Shown here: piece by piece, positions 25,912-36,430 of the stretch
How the letters are laid out: every line of letters starts with the position of its first letter
Numbering within the stretch: position 1 is the first letter of the stretch
Assembly (NCBI RefSeq): GCF_002356315.1
Contig: NZ_AP018164.1
Coordinates: 4,774,001 to 4,838,000, forward strand
Reading direction: 5' to 3'
DNA from: Mycobacterium shigaense
GTDB lineage: Bacteria; Actinomycetota; Actinomycetes; Mycobacteriales; Mycobacteriaceae
DNA: 64,000 nt
The notes under the pieces: model-generated
Databases searched by the model: none
The model's input: only the letters and a program-made list of their open reading frames with translations
What the model was told of the DNA's origin: nothing
Program-made: the position numbers and the translations under genes

Positions 25912-26514
25912 TCAGACTCCTTCTTTGGTAATTCCGCCAAGCACGATGGCGAGGTATTGCTCACCGACCTGCTTCGCGGTGAGCGGGCCGCCGGGTCGAT
26001 ACCAGCGCACCGACACCCAGGTGGTGTCGCGGATGAACCGGTAGACAAGGTCGACGTCGAGGTCGGGCCGGAAGCAGCCATCGTCGACGCCCTGATTCAG
26101 CAACTCGACCCACATCTTGCGTTGTTGCCGATTCATATCCTCGATGTAGGAGAACCGCGGTTGGGAGAGCAGTCGCTGGGCCTCGTCCTGGTAGATGACG
26201 ACCTGCGCGTGCCGATCCTCGATCGCCTCGAACGAGGCCATGAACAGCCCCTTGAGTCGCTCCAGCGGATTGGACTCGCTGTCGATGATCTCGTTGTAGC
26301 GGGCGAAGAGCCAGTCGAGGAAACCGCGCAGCAGCTCGTCGACCATCTCCTCTTTGGACGCGAAGTGGTGGTACAGGCTGCCGGACAGAATGCCAGCGCC
26401 GTCGGCGATGTCGCGCACGGTGGTGGCGCGCAACCCGCGCTCGGCGAACATCGACGCGGCGAGCTCGAGCAGCTCGTCTCGTCGGCTGTTGGCCTGACCG
26501 GTCACTCGATCCAC
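25912..26514 (-). CDS. kstR2: TetR-family repressor KstR2
   Basis: 200 residues, identical in length to Rv3557c. The N-terminal helix-turn-helix is ATTVRDIADGAGILSGSLYH (about 30-49), followed by the TetR FASKEEMVDELL segment; the C-terminal helical ligand domain matches the family. KstR2 represses the HIP catabolic genes and is released by HIP-CoA, the product of FadD3. Its own operator lies 15 bp upstream, so it is autoregulated. Confidence 0.95.
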   Translation of the reverse strand: MDRVTGQANSRRDELLELAASMFAERGLRATTVRDIADGAGILSGSLYHHFASKEEMVDELLRGFLDWLFARYNEIIDSESNPLERLKGLFMASFEAIEDRHAQVVIYQDEAQRLLSQPRFSYIEDMNRQQRKMWVELLNQGVDDGCFRPDLDVDLVYRFIRDTTWVSVRWYRPGGPLTAKQVGEQYLAIVLGGITKEGV

Positions 26515-26529
26515 CCGATCAGAGTATCA

Positions 26530-26543
26530 ACCAAGCGCTTGCT
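26530..26543 (-). promoter_or_regulatory. KstR2 operator upstream of kstR2
   Basis: ACCAAGCGCTTGCT fits AnCAAGnnCTTGnT exactly. It lies in the 42-bp gap between the ipdF stop and the kstR2 start. In M. tuberculosis this gap is where PPE64 is inserted. Confidence 0.85.
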
Positions 26544-26556
26544 TGGCCAGTGGAGA

Positions 26557-27345
26557 TCACGGGTGCTGGCTGGAGACCGAGATCACTTCGCCGGTGAGGT
26601 AGCTGGAGTACTCGCTGGCCAAGAATGCGATGGTGGCCGCGACTTCCCACGGCTCGGCGGCTCGCCCGAACGCCTCGCCCGCCGACAGCCGGTCCAGCAA
26701 TTCGGACGACGACGTCTTCTCCAGGAACTTGTGGCGGGCGATGCTCGGCGAGACCGCGTTGATGCGCACCCCGTACTCTGCGGCTTCTATTGCGCTGCAA
26801 CGGGTCAACGCCATCACGCCGGCCTTGGCGGCAGCATAGTGCGACTGCGAGTGCTGGGCTCGCCAGCCCAGCACGCTGGCATTGTTGACGATGACCCCGC
26901 CGTGTGGTGCCGCGCGGAAGTAGCGCAGCGCCGCACGGGTGGCACGCAACACCGACGTCAGCGTCACATTCACGACGCGGTCCCACTCCTCGTCGGTCAT
27001 GTCGACGACGGGGGTCTGGCCACCGAGTCCGGCGTTGTTGATCAGCACGTCCAGCCGGCCCATCCGGGCGGTGGTCGAATCGATCAGCGCGTCGACCTGG
27101 GCGGTCGCGGTCACGTCGCACAGCACTGATTCGACGCGGCCGAGGCCCAGCGCGGCCAGTTCCACGGCGGTCTCCCCTAGCCGTCGTTCGTGATGGTCGG
27201 AGATCACCACGTCGGCTCCTTCGACCAGTGCCCGACGCGCTGTCGCCGCGCCGATGCCGGTGCCGGCGGCCGCGGTGACGACTACCACCTTGCCCTGCAG
27301 AAGTCCATGTCCGGCAATCTCTTTCGGAGCCTTGGACAGACTCAT
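26557..27345 (-). CDS. ipdF: SDR-family HIP-pathway dehydrogenase IpdF (Rv3559c-like)
   Basis: 262 residues, same length as Rv3559c. Cofactor loop TAAAGTGIGAATARRAL, NNAG motif, active-site NASVLG serine and YAAAKAG (Tyr-x3-Lys). In the described pathway IpdF oxidises the ring hydroxyl of 5-OH-HIC-CoA; that name rests on synteny. The ATG at 27345 overlaps the fadE30 stop by 4 bp; a longer reading would run across fadE30. Confidence 0.85.
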   Translation of the reverse strand: MSLSKAPKEIAGHGLLQGKVVVVTAAAGTGIGAATARRALVEGADVVISDHHERRLGETAVELAALGLGRVESVLCDVTATAQVDALIDSTTARMGRLDVLINNAGLGGQTPVVDMTDEEWDRVVNVTLTSVLRATRAALRYFRAAPHGGVIVNNASVLGWRAQHSQSHYAAAKAGVMALTRCSAIEAAEYGVRINAVSPSIARHKFLEKTSSSELLDRLSAGEAFGRAAEPWEVAATIAFLASEYSSYLTGEVISVSSQHP

Positions 27346-28490
27346 CCCTTCACCTCTCGAGGTAAGCCGAGCACCCGCTCGGCGATGATGTTGCGCTGGA
27401 TCTCGTTGGACCCGCCGTAGATGGTGTCGGCGCGGGTGAACAGAAACAGGCGTTGCCACTCGTCGAACTCGCCGTCGGGCAGTGTCAGTCCCGGCTTGCC
27501 GATGACGTCCATCGCCAACTCACCCAGAGCGCGATGCCAGTTGGCCCACAACAACTTCGACACGTTGTCCTGTCCGGGCTGCTCGACGTCCATGGTGGCC
27601 AGGGCGTAGCTGCGCATGGCCCGCAGGCCAGTCCAGGCCCGGGTCAACCGCTCCCGGATGAACGGATCGTCGGCGGCGCCGGTGCGCTGCGCGACCTCGG
27701 CCAGGTTGGAAAGCTCACGGGCGTAACGGATCTGCTGCCCGAGCGTCGACACCCCGCGCTCGAACGTGAGCGTTCCCATAGCGACTCGCCAGCCGTCGCC
27801 GGGCTCGCCGACCACCAGGTGAGCCTCCGTGCGGGCATCGTCGAAGAAGACCTCGTTGAATTCCGAGTCGCCGGTCAGCTGGATGATCGGGCGGATCTCC
27901 ACGCCCGGCTGATCCAGCGGGACCAGCAGATATGACAGCCCGGCGTGCCGCTTGGAGCCCTTTTCGGTGCGCGCAACCACAAAGCACCACTGCGCCCAGT
28001 GCGCCAGCGACGTCCACACCTTCTGGCCATTGATCACCCATTGGTCGCCGTCGAGTTCGGCCGTGGTCGCCACGTTGGCCAGGTCGCTGCCGGCGCCCGG
28101 CTCCGAGTATCCCTGGCTCCACAGCTCGGTGACGTCGAGGATGCGCGGTAGGAACCGCTGCTGCTGTTCGGGCGTCCCGAACGCGATCAGCGTCGGGCCC
28201 AGCAGCTCCTCGCCGAAGTGGTTGACCTTGTCCGGCGCGTTGGCCCGGGCGTACTCCTCGTAGAAGGCCACCCGGTGCGCCGTGGACAGGCCGCGACCGC
28301 CGTGCTCAACCGGCCACCCCAGGCAGGTCAGTCCGGCCTTGGCGAGATGCTGGTTCCATGCGCGGCGTTCTTCGAATGCCTCGTGTTCGCGACCGGGCCC
28401 GCCGAGGCCCTTCAGAGCTGCGTATTCACCGACCAGATTGTCGGCGAGCCAACTGCGGACCTCCGCCCGGAACTCCTCGACGTCCTGCAT
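27342..28490 (-). CDS. fadE30: Acyl-CoA dehydrogenase FadE30
   Basis: 382 residues. A full ACAD: YSEPGAGSDLANVATT at the flavin loop, VINGQKVWTSLAHWAQWCF, and the C-terminal IYGGSNEIQRNIIAERVLG. Catalyses the first dehydrogenation of HIP-CoA made by FadD3. First gene of fadE30-ipdF, divergent from fadD3, with the KstR2 box 17 bp upstream. Equivalent of Rv3560c. Confidence 0.93.
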   Translation of the reverse strand: MQDVEEFRAEVRSWLADNLVGEYAALKGLGGPGREHEAFEERRAWNQHLAKAGLTCLGWPVEHGGRGLSTAHRVAFYEEYARANAPDKVNHFGEELLGPTLIAFGTPEQQQRFLPRILDVTELWSQGYSEPGAGSDLANVATTAELDGDQWVINGQKVWTSLAHWAQWCFVVARTEKGSKRHAGLSYLLVPLDQPGVEIRPIIQLTGDSEFNEVFFDDARTEAHLVVGEPGDGWRVAMGTLTFERGVSTLGQQIRYARELSNLAEVAQRTGAADDPFIRERLTRAWTGLRAMRSYALATMDVEQPGQDNVSKLLWANWHRALGELAMDVIGKPGLTLPDGEFDEWQRLFLFTRADTIYGGSNEIQRNIIAERVLGLPREVKG

Positions 28491-28507
28491 GCCCTGTAGG
28501 CTAACCT

Positions 28508-28521
28508 ACCAAGCACTTGCT
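28508..28521. promoter_or_regulatory. KstR2 operator between fadE30 and fadD3
   Basis: ACCAAGCACTTGCT fits AnCAAGnnCTTGnT. It is 17 bp upstream of fadE30 and 194 bp from fadD3; the long fadD3 side is filled by three tandem repeats. It is the third and last clear KstR2 site in the window. Confidence 0.85.
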
Positions 28522-28526
28522 TTGTA

Positions 28527-28701
28527 GCTCGGTGACGATGCGCGCCGCTGCAGGCGGCGTGAGGAGGAATCGAGCAATCAAGCTGGGCCCGGCCGACGAT
28601 GCGCGCCGCGCAGCGGCGTGAGAAGGAGGCGGGCAATCAGATGGGCTCGGCCGACGATGCGCGCCGCGCAGCGGCGTGAGAAGGAGGCGGGCAATCAGAT
28701 G
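28527..28701 (+). repeat. Three tandem MIRU-like units in the fadD3 leader
   Basis: Three contiguous units start at 28527, 28587 and 28645 (60, 58 and 57 bp). Units two and three are almost identical: both contain GGCCGACGATGCGCGCCGCG and AGAAGGAGGCGGGCAATCAG. The first has diverged and is 2 bp longer. Each unit ends with a GGAGG/AATC purine-rich stretch, and the last runs into the GGAGGA ribosome site of fadD3. No spacers are present, so it is a minisatellite, not a CRISPR array. It would lie in the fadD3 5' leader. Confidence 0.85.
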
Positions 28702-28715
28702 GAGGAATGTCGCCG

Positions 28716-30260
28716 ATGACCAACGATCCGCGCACCGTGCCGGCGGCGCTGGATCGTCTCGCGCTCCAACTGCCCGACCACGACGCCCTGCTGACCGGCG
28801 ATCGCTCCTTCACCGCGGCCACGCTGCGCGACGAGGTGCACCGCGCGGCGGCCGCGCTGATCGCGCTCGGCGTCCGAGCCGGCGACCGGGTCGCCATCTG
28901 GTCGCCCAACACCTGGCACTGGGTCGTGGCCTGCCTGGCGATCCACCACGCCGGGGCCGCGATGGTCCCGCTGAACACCCGCTACACGGCATCCGAGGCC
29001 GGCGACATCCTGGCGCGCACCGCTGCGCCCGTGCTGTTCGCGATGGGTCAGTTCCTCGGCCACGACCGCGTCGCGGACCTCGACCGCACCGCGCTGCCGG
29101 CGCTGCGGCACATCGTGCGGATACCGATCGAGGCCGACGATCCGGTACGAGGCACCTGGGACGAGTTCATCGCCCGCGGCACCCATCTCGATGCGGTGGA
29201 GGCCCGCGCCGCGGCGGTCTCGCCCGACGACCTCAGCGACATCCTGTTCACCTCCGGCACCACCGGTCGTAGCAAGGGAGTGCTCTGCGCGCACCGGCAA
29301 TCGCTGGCAGCGTCGGCGTCCTGGGCTGCCAACGGCAAGATCAGCAGCGACGACCGCTACTTGTGCATCAACCCGTTCTTCCACAACTTCGGTTACAAGG
29401 CGGGCATTCTTGCCTGCCTGCAGACCGGCGCGACGCTGATTCCGCACCTGACGTTCGACCCGCTGCGCACGCTGCAGGCCATCGAGGAGCATCGAATCAC
29501 CGTATTACCCGGGCCGCCAACGATTTACCAGATGCTGCTCGACCATCCGGCGCGCCGTGACTACGACCTGAGCTCGCTGCGCTTCGCGGTGACGGGCGCG
29601 GCGACCGTGCCGGTGGTGTTGGTGGAGCGAATGCAATCCGAGCTCGACATCGACATCGTGCTGACCGCCTACGGCCTGACCGAGGCCAACGGCATGGGCA
29701 CGTCGTGTCGCGCCGACGACGACGCGGTGACGGTCGCAACCACCTGCGGGCGACCGTTCGCGGATTTCGAATTGCGTATCGAGTCAAGTGCTCCCGGGGA
29801 ATCGGGCGAAGTGCTGCTGCGCGGGCCGAACGTGATGCTGGGCTACCTGGACGACCCCGCCGCAACGGCCGCGGCCATCGACGCCGACGGCTGGCTGCAC
29901 ACCGGCGACATCGGATGGGTCGACGAGGCCGGCAATCTGCGCATCACCGACCGGCTCAAGGACATGTACATCTGCGGCGGCTTCAACGTCTACCCGGCCG
30001 AGATCGAGCAGGTACTCGCGCGCCTGGACGGGGTAGCAGACGCCGCCGTGATCGGGGTCCCCGACGAACGACTCGGCGAGGTGGGCCGCGCCTTCGTGGT
30101 GCTGCTGCCCGGCGCGACCCTCGACGAGCAGTCGGTGATCGCCTACACCCGTGAACATCTGGCGAACTTCAAGGCACCGCGCTCGGTGCGGTTCGTCGAC
30201 GAGTTGCCGCGCAATGCGGGCGGCAAGGTGCTCAAACCACAATTGCGAGAGTTGGCCTGA
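28716..30260 (+). CDS. fadD3: HIP-CoA ligase FadD3
   Basis: 514 residues. It activates the C/D-ring propionate HIP to HIP-CoA, which is both the pathway entry and the KstR2 inducer. Adenylate-forming motifs: DILFTSGTTGRSKGVLCAHR (about 188-207), AYGLTEANGMG, HTGDIGWVDEAGNLRI, and C-terminal NAGGKVLKPQL with the catalytic lysine. ATG 28716 (MTNDPRTVPAALD) is preferred over ATG 28707, as the GGAGGA at 28701-28706 is then at ideal spacing and the N-terminus matches Rv3561. Confidence 0.95.
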   Translation: MTNDPRTVPAALDRLALQLPDHDALLTGDRSFTAATLRDEVHRAAAALIALGVRAGDRVAIWSPNTWHWVVACLAIHHAGAAMVPLNTRYTASEAGDILARTAAPVLFAMGQFLGHDRVADLDRTALPALRHIVRIPIEADDPVRGTWDEFIARGTHLDAVEARAAAVSPDDLSDILFTSGTTGRSKGVLCAHRQSLAASASWAANGKISSDDRYLCINPFFHNFGYKAGILACLQTGATLIPHLTFDPLRTLQAIEEHRITVLPGPPTIYQMLLDHPARRDYDLSSLRFAVTGAATVPVVLVERMQSELDIDIVLTAYGLTEANGMGTSCRADDDAVTVATTCGRPFADFELRIESSAPGESGEVLLRGPNVMLGYLDDPAATAAAIDADGWLHTGDIGWVDEAGNLRITDRLKDMYICGGFNVYPAEIEQVLARLDGVADAAVIGVPDERLGEVGRAFVVLLPGATLDEQSVIAYTREHLANFKAPRSVRFVDELPRNAGGKVLKPQLRELA

Positions 30261-30261
30261 A

Positions 30262-31407
30262 TTGGATCTGGAACTGGACGAAGAAACACTGGCATTTGCA
30301 GCCGAGGTGCGGGACTTCCTGTCGGCCAACGCCGAGTCGATCCCGACGAAGTCCTACGACAATGCGGAAGGCTTTGCGCAGCACAGGCATTGGGACCGGG
30401 TGCTGTTCGACGCCGGACTCTCGGTGATCACCTGGCCGAAGAAGTACGGCGGTCGTGACGCCCCGCTGCTGCATTGGGTGGTGTTCGAAGAGGAGTACTT
30501 CCGCGCCGGGGCCCCGGGCCGGGCCAGCGCCAACGGCACCTCGATGCTGGGGCCCACGCTGTTCGCGCACGGCACCGCCGAACAGCGCGACCGGATTCTG
30601 CCGAAAATGGCCAGCGGCGAACAGATCTGGGCCCAAGCATGGTCGGAGCCGGAATCCGGCAGCGACCTGGCGTCGCTGCGGTCCACCGCCACCCAGACCA
30701 ACGGCGGCTGGCTGCTCAACGGCCAGAAGATCTGGAGTTCGCGGGCGCCGTTCGCCGAAATGGCGTTCGGGCTGTTCCGATCCGACCCATCGGCCGAGCG
30801 GCACAACGGGCTGACGTACTTCATGTTCGACCTGAAAGCCGCGGGCATCACGGTGCGGCCCATCGTCCAGCTGGGCGGCGACACCGGGTTCGGCGAGATC
30901 TTCCTCGACGACGTCTTCGTGCCCGACCAGGACGTTATCGGCACGCCGAACGACGGCTGGCGGGCGGCCATGAGCACGTCGAGCAACGAACGCGGCATGT
31001 CGCTGCGCAGCCCGGCACGCTTTCTGGCGGCCGCCGAGCGGCTGGGGGCGCTATGGAAGGACAACGGCTCGCCGGTCGAGTTTGCCGACCGGGTCGCCGA
31101 CGCCTGGATCAAGGCGCAGGCCTACCGGCTGCATACCCTCGCCACCGTGACACGGCTGGCCGCCGGCGGTGAGCTGGGCGCCGAGTCGTCGGTGACCAAG
31201 GTGTTCTGGTCCGACCTCGACGTGGCGATCCATCAGACAGCGCTGGACATCCGCGGCGCCGACGGCGAGCTCGCCGGGCCGTGGACCGAGGGCCTGCTGT
31301 TCGCGTTGGGGGGCCCGATCTACGCGGGTACCAACGAGATTCAGCGAAATATCATCTCCGAGCGGCTGCTGGGTCTGCCGCGCGAAAAGGCCGGGAGCAA
31401 GAAATGA
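30262..31407 (+). CDS. fadE31: Acyl-CoA dehydrogenase FadE31
   Basis: 381 residues from a TTG one base after the fadD3 stop. Full-length ACAD: WSEPESGSDLASLRSTATQT at the flavin loop, LNGQKIWSSRAPFAEMAFGL, and IYAGTNEIQRNIISERLLG at the C-terminus. KstR2-regulon gene, equivalent of Rv3562. Likely forms a heteromeric enzyme with the short ACADs FadE32 or FadE33 next to it. Stop overlaps the fadE32 ATG. Confidence 0.92.
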   Translation: MDLELDEETLAFAAEVRDFLSANAESIPTKSYDNAEGFAQHRHWDRVLFDAGLSVITWPKKYGGRDAPLLHWVVFEEEYFRAGAPGRASANGTSMLGPTLFAHGTAEQRDRILPKMASGEQIWAQAWSEPESGSDLASLRSTATQTNGGWLLNGQKIWSSRAPFAEMAFGLFRSDPSAERHNGLTYFMFDLKAAGITVRPIVQLGGDTGFGEIFLDDVFVPDQDVIGTPNDGWRAAMSTSSNERGMSLRSPARFLAAAERLGALWKDNGSPVEFADRVADAWIKAQAYRLHTLATVTRLAAGGELGAESSVTKVFWSDLDVAIHQTALDIRGADGELAGPWTEGLLFALGGPIYAGTNEIQRNIISERLLGLPREKAGSKK

Positions 31408-32339
31408 AGTTTGCACTCGACGAACAACAGCGCGACTTCGCCGCCAGCATCGACGCGGCACTGGGTGCGGCGGACCTGCCGACCACGATCCGCGCGTGGG
31501 CCGACGGCGACATCGCGTCCGGCCGCAAGGTGTGGGAACAGCTGGCCAACCTCGGCGTCCCCGCGCTGGCCGTGCCGGAGAAATTCGACGGCATCGACGC
31601 CGAACCGGTGGACCTGGTGGTCGCGCTCGAACGCCTCGGCCGCTGGTGCGTGCCCGGCCCGGTTGCCGAATCGATCGCGGTCGCTCCGGTTTTGCTCGCC
31701 GACGACGAGCGCAGTGCGCAGCTGGCCTCCGGTGAGCTGATCGTCACCGTCGCACAGCCGCCCGACGCACCGCGTGCGGTTGACGCCGAGGCGGCCGGCC
31801 TGGTGTTGCTGGCCACCGATGGCGGCGTCAGCGAAGCGACCGCCGGCGAATGCTTCCGTTCCGTCGACCCCAGCCGCCGGCTCTACGACGTGACGGCAAC
31901 CGGTGCCGCTTGGCCCGCGGATACCAAGCGCGCCTACGAGTTCGGCGCACTGGCCACCGCCGCGCAGCTGATCGGCGCCGCGGAGGCGCTGCTGCACGAT
32001 TCCGTCGAGTACGCCAAGCAACGCACTCAGTTCGGCCGGGCCATCGGCTCGTACCAGGCCATCAAGCACAAGCTGGCCGACGTGCATATCGCGATCGAAC
32101 TGGCCCGCCCGCTGGTGTACGGCGCCGCGCTGTCGCTCCAACCGCGCGACGTCAGCGCGGCCAAGGCGGCGGCGTCCGAAGCCGGGCTACTCGCGGCCCG
32201 TTCGTCGTTGCAAACCCACGGTGCCATCGGTTTTACCCAGGAACATGATTTGTCCCTCACGCTGCTCCGGGTGCAAGCGTTGCGTTCGGCCTGGGGTACG
32301 CCGGAGGGCCATCGACGCAGAGTGCTGGAGGCCCTATGA
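31404..32339 (+). CDS. fadE32: Acyl-CoA dehydrogenase subunit FadE32
   Basis: 311 residues, the short ACAD type that lacks much of the flavin loop. Its conserved C-terminal block reads YAKQRTQFGRAIGSYQAIKH, then THGAIGFTQEHDLSLTLLRV. ATG overlaps the fadE31 TGA. Catalyses a late dehydrogenation of the opened ring chain in the KstR2 pathway. Equivalent of Rv3563. Confidence 0.9.
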   Translation: MKFALDEQQRDFAASIDAALGAADLPTTIRAWADGDIASGRKVWEQLANLGVPALAVPEKFDGIDAEPVDLVVALERLGRWCVPGPVAESIAVAPVLLADDERSAQLASGELIVTVAQPPDAPRAVDAEAAGLVLLATDGGVSEATAGECFRSVDPSRRLYDVTATGAAWPADTKRAYEFGALATAAQLIGAAEALLHDSVEYAKQRTQFGRAIGSYQAIKHKLADVHIAIELARPLVYGAALSLQPRDVSAAKAAASEAGLLAARSSLQTHGAIGFTQEHDLSLTLLRVQALRSAWGTPEGHRRRVLEAL

Positions 32340-32394
32340 CGTGCGCCGGCGAGGGAACGCAGCCAGCACGCAGCGATGAAGCGGAGTGGCGCAA
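32340..32394 (+). repeat. Diverged MIRU-like element between fadE32 and fadE33
   Basis: 55 bp that fill the whole space between the fadE32 stop and the fadE33 ATG. It contains GCACGCAGCGATGAAGCGGA, which echoes the GCGCAGCGATGAGGAGAAGG of the element at 21858-21900. The GCGGAG near its end gives fadE33 a ribosome site. Assignment to the same family is by this core only. Confidence 0.45.
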
Positions 32395-33345
32395 ATGACT
32401 GAAGAGCGCGAGCTGCTGCGCGACACCGTCGCCGCCCTGGTCGCCAAGCACGCCGGCCCGGCGGCAGTGCGCTCGGCGATGGAGTCCGACAAGGGCTACG
32501 ACGAGTCGCTGTGGCAGCTGCTGTGCGAACAGGTCGGCGCCGCGGCGTTGGTGATCCCCGAGGAGTTGGGCGGCGCCGGTGGCGAACTTGCCGATGCCGC
32601 AACGGTTTTGCAAGAACTGGGTCGCGCCCTGGTGCCCTCCCCGCTGCTGGGCACCACGCTGGCCGAGCTGGCGCTGCTGGCCGCCGGCGAGCCGGACGCC
32701 GAGACGCTGGAGGCCCTGGCCGAGGGCGGATCGATCGGGGCGCTGGTGCTCGACGCCGACTATGTGGTCAACGGTGATATCGCCGACGTGGTCATCGCCG
32801 CGACCGACGGTCGGCTGAGCAGGTGGACCCGCTTCACCGCCGAGCCGGTCGTCACCATGGACCCCACCCGCCGGTTGGCCCGCGTGCGGTCCGAGGACGG
32901 CGTGGCGTTGGGACGCGACCCGGGCCTGGCCGACATCGCGGCAATCCTGTTGGCAGCAGAGCAGATCGGCGCCGCCGAGCGCTGCCTGGAGCTCACCGTC
33001 GAGTACGCGAAGAGCCGCGTGCAGTTCGGCCGCCCGATCGGCAGCTTCCAGGCCCTCAAACACCGGATGGCCGACCTTTATGTCGCGGTCTCCGCGGCGC
33101 GGGCCGTGGTCGCCGATGCGTGCGACGACCCCACACCGGCCAGCGCGGCAACCGCGCGGCTGGCCGCCACCGAGGCGCTGTGTAATGTGGCCGGCGAGGG
33201 CATCCAGCTGCACGGCGGCATTGCGATCACCTGGGAACACGATATGCACCTGTACTTCAAACGCGCACACGGCAGTGCACACCTGTTGGGATCCACGCGA
33301 GAACTGTTGCGCCAACTCGAATCTGAGGTGCTCCAGACGCCGTGA
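32395..33345 (+). CDS. fadE33: Acyl-CoA dehydrogenase subunit FadE33
   Basis: 316 residues. A short ACAD like FadE32, with YAKSRVQFGRPIGSFQALKH and IQLHGGIAITWEHDMHLYFK near the C-terminus. ATG 32395 is preferred over GTG 32386 because GCGGAG lies 8 bp before it. Stop overlaps the GTG of aspB. Equivalent of Rv3564. Confidence 0.9.
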   Translation: MTEERELLRDTVAALVAKHAGPAAVRSAMESDKGYDESLWQLLCEQVGAAALVIPEELGGAGGELADAATVLQELGRALVPSPLLGTTLAELALLAAGEPDAETLEALAEGGSIGALVLDADYVVNGDIADVVIAATDGRLSRWTRFTAEPVVTMDPTRRLARVRSEDGVALGRDPGLADIAAILLAAEQIGAAERCLELTVEYAKSRVQFGRPIGSFQALKHRMADLYVAVSAARAVVADACDDPTPASAATARLAATEALCNVAGEGIQLHGGIAITWEHDMHLYFKRAHGSAHLLGSTRELLRQLESEVLQTP

Positions 33346-34500
33346 ACGGCTCCGTCGCACTACGTGCCGGCATCCCGCCCTTCCATGTGATGGACGTCTG
33401 GCTGGCGGCCGCGGAGCGCCAGCGCAGTCACGGCGACCTGGTGAACCTCTCGGCGGGTCAGCCCAGTGTGGGGGCACCCGAGCCGGTGCGTGCGGCGGCG
33501 GCCGCGGCCCTGCAGACCAATCAGCTGGGCTACACCGTGGCGTTGGGCGTTCCCGAACTGCGTGCCGCGATCGCGGCCAACTACCAACGGCTGCACGGCA
33601 TCGACGTCGAGGCCGATGCCGTGGTGATCACCACTGGTTCGTCCGGCGGGTTTCTGCTCGCGTTCCTGGCGTGCTTCGACGTCGGTGATCGGGTGGCGCT
33701 GGCCAGCCCCGGCTATCCGTGTTATCGAAACATCTTGTCGGCGTTGGGTTGTGAGGTGGTCGAACTGCCGTGCGGCCCGAACACCCGCTTCCAGCCTACC
33801 GCACAGATGCTGGCCGAACTCGACCCGCCGGTGCGCGGCGTGATCGTCGCGAGCCCGGCCAACCCCACCGGGACGGTAATACCGGCGGCGGAGCTGGCGG
33901 CCATCGCGGCGTGGTGTGACGGCGCCGGAGTGCGGCTGATCAGCGACGAGGTTTACCACGGCCTGGTCTACGAGGGCGCGCCGCCGACCAGCTGCGCCTG
34001 GCAGACATCGCGAAACGCAGTGGTGGTCAACAGCTTTTCGAAGTATTACGCCATGACCGGCTGGCGGTTGGGCTGGTTGCTGGTGCCGGCGGAGCTGCGC
34101 CGGGCCGTGGACTGCCTGACGGGTAATTTCACCATCTGCCCGCCGGTACTGTCGCAAATCGCGGCGGTAGCGGCGTTTACGCCGCAGGCCACGGCCGAGG
34201 CCGACGGCAATCTGCACCACTACGCGGTCAACCGATCGCTGCTGCTCGACGGGCTGCGCCGCATCGGCGTGGACCGGCTGGCACCGACCGACGGCGCCTT
34301 CTACGTCTACGCCGACGTTTCGCAGTTCACGGACGACTCGATGGCCTTCTGCTCGAAGTTGTTGGCCGACACCGGTGTTGCGATCGCTCCTGGCGTCGAT
34401 TTCGACATCACGCAGGGCAACAGGTTCGTCCGGTTGTCGTTCGCCGGACCGACCGGCGACATCGAAGAGGCTGTGCGCCGCATCGGACCGTGGCTGTCGG

Positions 34501-34511
<11 letters not shown>
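33342..34511 (+). CDS. aspB: Class I aminotransferase AspB
   Basis: 389 residues, PLP fold type I. LSAGQPSVGAPEPVRAA near the N-terminus, VIVASPANPTGTVIP binding the cofactor, and the lysine in VVNSFSKYYAMTGWRLGW that would carry the Schiff base. Last gene of fadD3-fadE31-fadE32-fadE33-aspB through a GTGA overlap. Equivalent of Rv3565. The amino acid substrate and its link to steroid breakdown are unknown. Its last 11 bases overlap the convergent FAAL gene. Confidence 0.88.
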
Positions 34512-36354
<1,843 letters not shown>

Positions 36355-36430
36355 GGTAGGACAGGCTAGTAGACGTGTTCGTTATTTACCTATCCGTTCC
36401 CCTATGACCGGGATCACTGTCAGGAGAATG

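Noticed and set aside
28527..28701. CRISPR array
   Set aside because: Units are contiguous, with no unique spacers and no cas genes nearby.
36370..36390. KstR-like box (GACGTGTTCGTTA) upstream of the FAAL
   Set aside because: The AAC half is incomplete and the spacing does not fit TnnAACnnGTTnnA.
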